A stretch of 64,000 bases of DNA, from the NCBI RefSeq assembly GCF_003751445.1, contig NZ_RJUU01000001.1:5570001-5634000 (forward strand), in the 5' to 3' direction. The position numbers and the translations under genes were made by a program. The DNA is from Streptomyces sp. 840.1 (GTDB lineage Bacteria > Actinomycetota > Actinomycetes > Streptomycetales > Streptomycetaceae). Below are positions 60,570-64,000 of this stretch, piece by piece. How positions within the stretch are numbered: position 1 is the stretch's first letter; every line of letters begins with the position of its first letter. Under the pieces are notes generated by a model, which worked only from the letters and a program-made list of their open reading frames with translations, had not been told where the DNA came from and made no database searches.

Positions 60570-61325
60570 CTACGCGTCCACCTCGTACTGCCCGTGCTCC
60601 AGGAAGTACCGCAGCTCCTCCGGCGTACCGTCGATGGCGTCCTCGGCCGCGGCCCGGAGCGCGCTGCTGATGTCCGGGTCGGCGAGGATGCGGGCGACGG
60701 CGACGCGGTCGTCCTCTGCCTGGGCGAGGCGGTAGCCGGTTTCGAGCCAGGTGCGGAGCTGTTCCGGGGTGGGGTTGCTGTCGAGGAGTTCGTTGACTTC
60801 CCTGATGACGCGCTTTCCGCTGTCTGGGTTGGCGAGGAGGCTGACGACGGTGACTGTGTCGTCCTCCGCCTGGGCGAGGCGGTAGCCGGTTTCGAGCCAG
60901 GTGCGGAGCTGTTCCGGGGTGGGGTTGCTGTCGAGGAGTTCGTTGACTTCCCTGATGACGCGCTTTCCGCTGTCTGGGTTGGCGAGGAGGCTGACGACGG
61001 TGACTGTGTCGTCCTCCGCCTGGGCCAGGCGGTAACCGGTCTTCAGGAAGGTGCGCATGTCCTCCACCGTGCCGTCGAGGGCCTTGTTCGCCTCCCGGGC
61101 GACCCCCTTTCCGCTGTCCTCGTCCGCCAGGATGCGGAAGATCGCGATACGGAGTTCTTCCTCGGACATGTCGTCCACGGGCGTGCCGGGGTCGTCCGTG
61201 GCTGCCGACGCCGTCACGGTGGCGGGCGCTGAAGCGGCGCCGGCGGCGAAGGCCGGAGCGGCCAGCAGGAGGGCCGGTGTCAGGGCGCCTGCTGCGACGG
61301 CCAGGGCGGCACGGGTGAGTCTCAT
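60570..61325 (-). CDS. Secreted ALF-repeat protein
   Basis: Exported protein of 251 aa. Signal peptide LTRAALAVAAGALTPALLLAAPAFA is followed by four ALF-type helical repeats of 50 residues. They share the register TGYRLAQAEDDTVTV, SLLANPDSGKRVIREVNELLD and TPEQLRTWLE. The central two are identical at DNA level over 150 bp. ALF-repeat proteins are common in Streptomyces, often in toxin-like or surface proteins. This one has no further domain. ATG 61325 has SD GAAAGAGG. Role unknown. Confidence 0.85.
   Translation of the reverse strand: MRLTRAALAVAAGALTPALLLAAPAFAAGAASAPATVTASAATDDPGTPVDDMSEEELRIAIFRILADEDSGKGVAREANKALDGTVEDMRTFLKTGYRLAQAEDDTVTVVSLLANPDSGKRVIREVNELLDSNPTPEQLRTWLETGYRLAQAEDDTVTVVSLLANPDSGKRVIREVNELLDSNPTPEQLRTWLETGYRLAQAEDDRVAVARILADPDISSALRAAAEDAIDGTPEELRYFLEHGQYEVDA
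60721..61020 (-). repeat. Perfect 150-bp tandem duplication in the ALF-repeat gene
   Basis: 60721-60870 and 60871-61020 are identical at every position on reading. Each encodes one 50-residue ALF repeat. The neighbouring repeats on both sides are similar but diverged. Confidence 0.95.
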
Positions 61326-61643
61326 ACGGGTGGGCCTCTTTCTCGGAACACAGGAACACGGGAACACAGTGATGATCAGGCACCGGTGAACGCGGTTGCG
61401 TTCGTCGGTGACGTGATTGTGGCCCGCGACGCCGCCCGGGATCACTGCCGTATCCCGGCAGTTGTCGCACCCCCCACGCTTCCATTGGCATGCCTCGCGC
61501 CACCCCGCCCTCGACCTGCGCAGCAGCGCCCGCGCGCAGCCTCCGCCGCTGCTCACCGGATGCCGCTGCGGCGTGCTGAGGTGTCATGTCCGTTCTGGTG
61601 CAGGGCTCTTGGCACCCCTAGAGCAATGTGACATATTACTGAC
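61326..61643 (+). promoter_or_regulatory. Divergent region with promoter of the FAD oxidoreductase operon
   Basis: Most of the 318-bp gap is featureless and without a plausible gene. At the right end TTGGCA (61609-61614), 17 nt and CATATT (61632-61637) form a good promoter, with 6 nt to the GTG at 61644. The palindrome ATGT-G-ACAT (61626-61634) overlaps the -10 and could be a repressor site. Confidence 0.6.
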
Positions 61644-62843
61644 GTGTTCACGAGACAGCCTTTGGATGCCGTCGTTGTCGGGGCCGGAGTGGTCGGCGCC
61701 GCCTGCGCGTACTACGCCGCCCGGTCCGGACTCGCGGTCGCGGTGGTGGACAGCGGGCCGGTCGCCGGCGGCACCACCGGGGCGGGGGAGGGGAATCTCC
61801 TGGTCTCCGACAAGCCGCCCGGCCCCGAGCTGGCCCTCGCGCTGCACTCCGCCTCCCTCTGGCGCGAGCTCGCGCAAGTCCTGCCCTCAGCAATCGAGTT
61901 CGAGCAGAAGGGGGGGCTGGTGGTCGCGGCGGACGAGACGTCGCTGGCCGGTCTGACAGCGACAGCGGCCGGACAGGCCGAGGCGGGGGTGCAGGCCCGC
62001 GCCGTCGCTCCGGACGAGCTGCCCGGACTGGAACCGCATCTCGCGCCCGGCCTCGCGGGCGGCGTCCTCTACGCGCAGGACGCCCAGGTCCAGCCCGCAC
62101 TCGCGGCAGCCCACCTGCTGCGCGCGGCCCGCCGCGCCGGGGCCGGTGTCCACCTCGGCGAGACGGTCACCGCGGTGCTGACCGGGCCGGCGGGGGCGGT
62201 GCGCGGGGTACGGACCGGGCGGGGCGATCTGCTGGCGCCGGCGGTGGTCAACGCCACCGGCGTCCGGGGCGGTGAACTCGCGGCACTGGCGGGGGTGGAA
62301 CTGCCCGTACTGCCCAGACGCGGCTTCGTCCTGGTCACCGAGCCGCTGCCCCGGCTGATCAGGCACAAGGTGTACGCGGCGGAGTACGTGGCCGACGTGT
62401 CCAGCGCGTCGGCCGCGCTGCAGACCTCACCGGTCGTCGAAGGGACCCCGTCGGGGCCGGTGCTGATCGGCGCCAGCCGTGAACGGGTCGGCTTCGACCG
62501 TACGTTGTCCGTGCCGGTGATCAGCCGGCTGGCGGCTGCGGCCGCCGCGCTCTTCCCCGTACTCGGACAGGCCCGTGTGCTGCGCGCCTACCACGGCTTC
62601 CGCCCCTATCTGCCGGACCACCTGCCGGCGATCGGGCCCGACCGCCGGGTGCCGGGCCTCTTCCACGCCTGCGGTCACGAGGGTGCGGGGATCGGGCTGG
62701 CTCCGGCGACGGCCGCGCTGATCGTCGCGGCGATCCGCGAGGAGGAGCCCGCCATCGACCCCGAACCGTTCCGGCCCGACCGGTTCGACACCGCCCCCGA
62801 CGGCGGCCAGACAGCCCGGTCACCGAGACAGGAGCCCTGGTGA
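61644..62843 (+). CDS. FAD-dependent oxidoreductase (DAO family, D-hydroxyproline/sarcosine-type beta subunit)
   Basis: DAO-fold oxidoreductase of 399 aa. The dinucleotide motif VVVGAGVVGAACAYYAARSGLAVAVVD is at the N-terminus. GTTGAGEGNLLVSDK, a VNATGVRGGELAALAG segment and the C-terminal YHGFRPYLPDHLPAIG, HACGHEGAGIGLAPATAALI follow. With the next two genes it matches the heterotrimeric D-hydroxyproline dehydrogenase/opine oxidase group (HcnC-like). It would oxidise an amine or imino acid and pass electrons through the partners. GTG 61644 lies 6 nt after CATATT; no SD, probably leaderless. Overlaps the next gene by 4 nt. Confidence 0.88.
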   Translation: MFTRQPLDAVVVGAGVVGAACAYYAARSGLAVAVVDSGPVAGGTTGAGEGNLLVSDKPPGPELALALHSASLWRELAQVLPSAIEFEQKGGLVVAADETSLAGLTATAAGQAEAGVQARAVAPDELPGLEPHLAPGLAGGVLYAQDAQVQPALAAAHLLRAARRAGAGVHLGETVTAVLTGPAGAVRGVRTGRGDLLAPAVVNATGVRGGELAALAGVELPVLPRRGFVLVTEPLPRLIRHKVYAAEYVADVSSASAALQTSPVVEGTPSGPVLIGASRERVGFDRTLSVPVISRLAAAAAALFPVLGQARVLRAYHGFRPYLPDHLPAIGPDRRVPGLFHACGHEGAGIGLAPATAALIVAAIREEEPAIDPEPFRPDRFDTAPDGGQTARSPRQEPW

Positions 62844-63178
62844 TACGTATCCGCAAGCGCACCGCCGCCCGCACCCCCGCCGCCCTGGCCGGTGCCGAAC
62901 CGGGGCCGGAGTTCGAGATCACCTTCGACGGCCGCCCCCTTCGCGCACTGCCGGGCCAGAGCGTCGCCGCGGTCCTCTGGGCGGCCTCCGTCCTCACCTG
63001 GCGCACCACCAGGGTGAACGGACGCCCGCGCGGGGCCTTCTGCGGAATCGGCTCCTGCTTCGACTGCCTGGTCACCGTGAACGGGCTCCCCGGCCGACGG
63101 GCCTGTCAACTGCCCGCCCGCCCCGGCGACGTGGTCACGACCCAGGAGGGGGACGGCCATGCCGGACTCCGCCGCTGA
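62840..63178 (+). CDS. (2Fe-2S)-binding small subunit
   Basis: Protein of 112 aa with a ferredoxin-like 2Fe-2S motif FCGIGSCFDCLVTVNGLPGRRAC. The N-terminal EFEITFDGRPLRALPGQSVAAVLWAAS is typical of HcnA/sarcosine-oxidase-type gamma subunits. GTG overlaps the previous gene's stop. Its 3' end lies inside the next gene by 20 nt, so all three subunits are translationally coupled. Confidence 0.9.
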   Translation: MIRIRKRTAARTPAALAGAEPGPEFEITFDGRPLRALPGQSVAAVLWAASVLTWRTTRVNGRPRGAFCGIGSCFDCLVTVNGLPGRRACQLPARPGDVVTTQEGDGHAGLRR

Positions 63179-64000
63179 AAACGCTGAACACGCTGAACAC
63201 GCTGAACACGCTGAACACGCTGAACCCGCTGAACGCCCCGCGCCCGAAAGCCGCTTCACCGAACTCGCGGTGGTGGGCGCCGGGCCTGCCGGGCTTGCGG
63301 CCGCGGTCACCGCCGCAGACGGCGGGCTCGACGTGGTCCTGCTCGACGCGGCGGACGCACCGGGCGGCCAGTACTACCGCTCCCCGGCCCCCGGCCTCGG
63401 CGCCACCCGGCCCGAGGCGCTGCACCACGGCTGGGCGCGTTTCGCGGAGCTCACGGACCGGCTCGGCCGGCACCGGGACGCGGGACGGATCCGCCACCTC
63501 GCCGGGCATCAGGTCTGGACCGCCGAGCGCACCGGGGCGGACTGGACCCTGCACGCGGTCACCGGCCCCGACGGCGAGGGCTCGGCCACACTCCGGGCCC
63601 GCCGTCTGCTCATCGCGACCGGCTCCTTCGAGCGGCAACTCCCCTTCCCCGGCTGGACACTGCCCGGAGTGGTCGGCGCGGCCGGGGCGCAGGCCATGCT
63701 GAAGTCAGGGCTGGTGCTGCCCGGACGGCGCGTCGTCGTCGCGGGCAGCGGACCCCTGCTCCAGGCGGTCGCCGTCTCCCTGGCGCGGGCCGGCGTCCGG
63801 GTGCCCGCACTGGTGGAGGCCGCCGGGTACGGGGCGTACGCACGCGCTCCCCGCGTACTGGCCGCCGACCCCGGCCGGCTCCGGGAGGGGATCAGGTACT
63901 CGGCGGCGCTGGCCGGTCACCGGGTGCGGTTGCTGACCCACCGCGCGGTCACCGCCGTGCACGGGACCGACCGGGTGGAGGGCGTCACCGTCAGCCGGCT
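63159..64000 (+). CDS. FAD/NAD(P)-binding oxidoreductase, alpha-type subunit (truncated by window)
   Basis: At least 280 codons are present. After a peculiar EHA-repeat N-terminus the FAD motif reads ELAVVGAGPAGLAAAVTAADGGLDVVLLD, then GGQYYR. RRLLIATGSFERQLPFPGWTLPGVVGAAGAQAMLKSG and RRVVVAGSGPLLQAVAVSLARAG match the HcnB-like subunit of D-hydroxyproline/opine dehydrogenases. ATG at 63159 overlaps the 2Fe-2S gene by 20 nt; SD GGAGGGGG. The C-terminus, which usually carries a further Cys-rich domain, is outside the window. Confidence 0.88.
   Translation, partial: MPDSAAENAEHAEHAEHAEHAEPAERPAPESRFTELAVVGAGPAGLAAAVTAADGGLDVVLLDAADAPGGQYYRSPAPGLGATRPEALHHGWARFAELTDRLGRHRDAGRIRHLAGHQVWTAERTGADWTLHAVTGPDGEGSATLRARRLLIATGSFERQLPFPGWTLPGVVGAAGAQAMLKSGLVLPGRRVVVAGSGPLLQAVAVSLARAGVRVPALVEAAGYGAYARAPRVLAADPGRLREGIRYSAALAGHRVRLLTHRAVTAVHGTDRVEGVTVSR
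63177..63239 (+). repeat. 9-bp in-frame tandem repeat (GAACACGCT)
   Basis: Seven 9-bp units starting at 63177: one GAAAACGCT, five GAACACGCT (63186-63230), one GAACCCGCT. They encode Glu-Asn/His/Pro-Ala repeats at the N-terminus of the oxidoreductase and begin in the stop codon of the upstream gene. Confidence 0.9.

Noticed and set aside
60721..61020. Identical 150-bp units as a possible insertion element
   Set aside because: They are in-frame ALF repeats inside one gene, without terminal inverted repeats or transposase.
1..64000. tRNA, rRNA or phage attachment sites
   Set aside because: No cloverleaf-like tRNA sequence, rRNA segment or integrase was seen on either strand by reading; a tRNA scan would settle it.

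Overview
The window is high-GC actinobacterial chromosome, almost certainly Streptomyces. The strongest evidence is a chaplin/rodlin locus, the hydrophobic sheath of aerial hyphae and spores, at 40.5-45.0 kb. Very high GC3, frequent GTG/TTG starts, Tat-exported enzymes and many extracytoplasmic regulators agree with this. No rRNA, tRNA, CRISPR array, transposase or prophage genes were seen. The only clearly decayed DNA is a short gene graveyard at about 6.65-7.40 kb.

Layout. 0-8.6 kb: a truncated aidB, a BrkB-type membrane protein, a Trypco1-like small protein, an AraC regulator, a TetR/MFS/hydrolase efflux-type cluster, two decayed gene remnants, a VOC protein and a DUF3592-like membrane protein. 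8.7-16.9 kb: a carboxylic-acid catabolic cluster made of a two-domain 3-hydroxyacyl-CoA dehydrogenase, a class I CoA-transferase pair, a LysR regulator, a thiolase, an MHS-family permease and a MaoC hydratase. Three promoters in it share a TATTGGAC element. 16.8-21.8 kb: an E. coli-type sialic acid operon (nanA-nanK-nanE-nanT) with a divergent GntR regulator. 22-27.7 kb: a secreted protein, a two-component system, a COG4705 membrane protein that appears to be its target, and a DUF6056 membrane protein. 28-35.4 kb: a second sialic-acid-like locus with a GntR regulator, a Dpp/Sat-type ABC importer containing a rare permease-ATPase fusion, and a second NanA/DapA-family lyase. It carries nearly the same operator as the nan operon.

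35.5-40.3 kb and 51.8-56.8 kb are two copies of one module, a very large secreted S8 protease next to a TrmB/LuxR-like regulator. Between them lie the chaplin/rodlin genes (one wall-anchored two-domain chaplin, one short chaplin, three rodlins and a chaplin-leader small secreted protein), then DUF5949, rsgA with a possible leader peptide, an Ada-AlkA fusion lacking the glycosylase catalytic segment, a Tat-exported GH95-like glycosidase and a DUF456 protein. 56.9-64 kb: a PP2C-type phosphatase with a Pro/Glu-rich arm, poxB, an ALF-repeat secreted protein with a perfect internal 150-bp duplication, and the start of a three-subunit FAD/2Fe-2S amine or imino-acid dehydrogenase operon that runs off the window.

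Across the window about nine genes have a -10-like hexamer 6-7 nt before the start codon and no ribosome binding site, which suggests leaderless transcripts. One such site (1471-1477) appears to serve two divergent genes. Functional calls come from reading the translated sequences and remembered family features. No database search was run.
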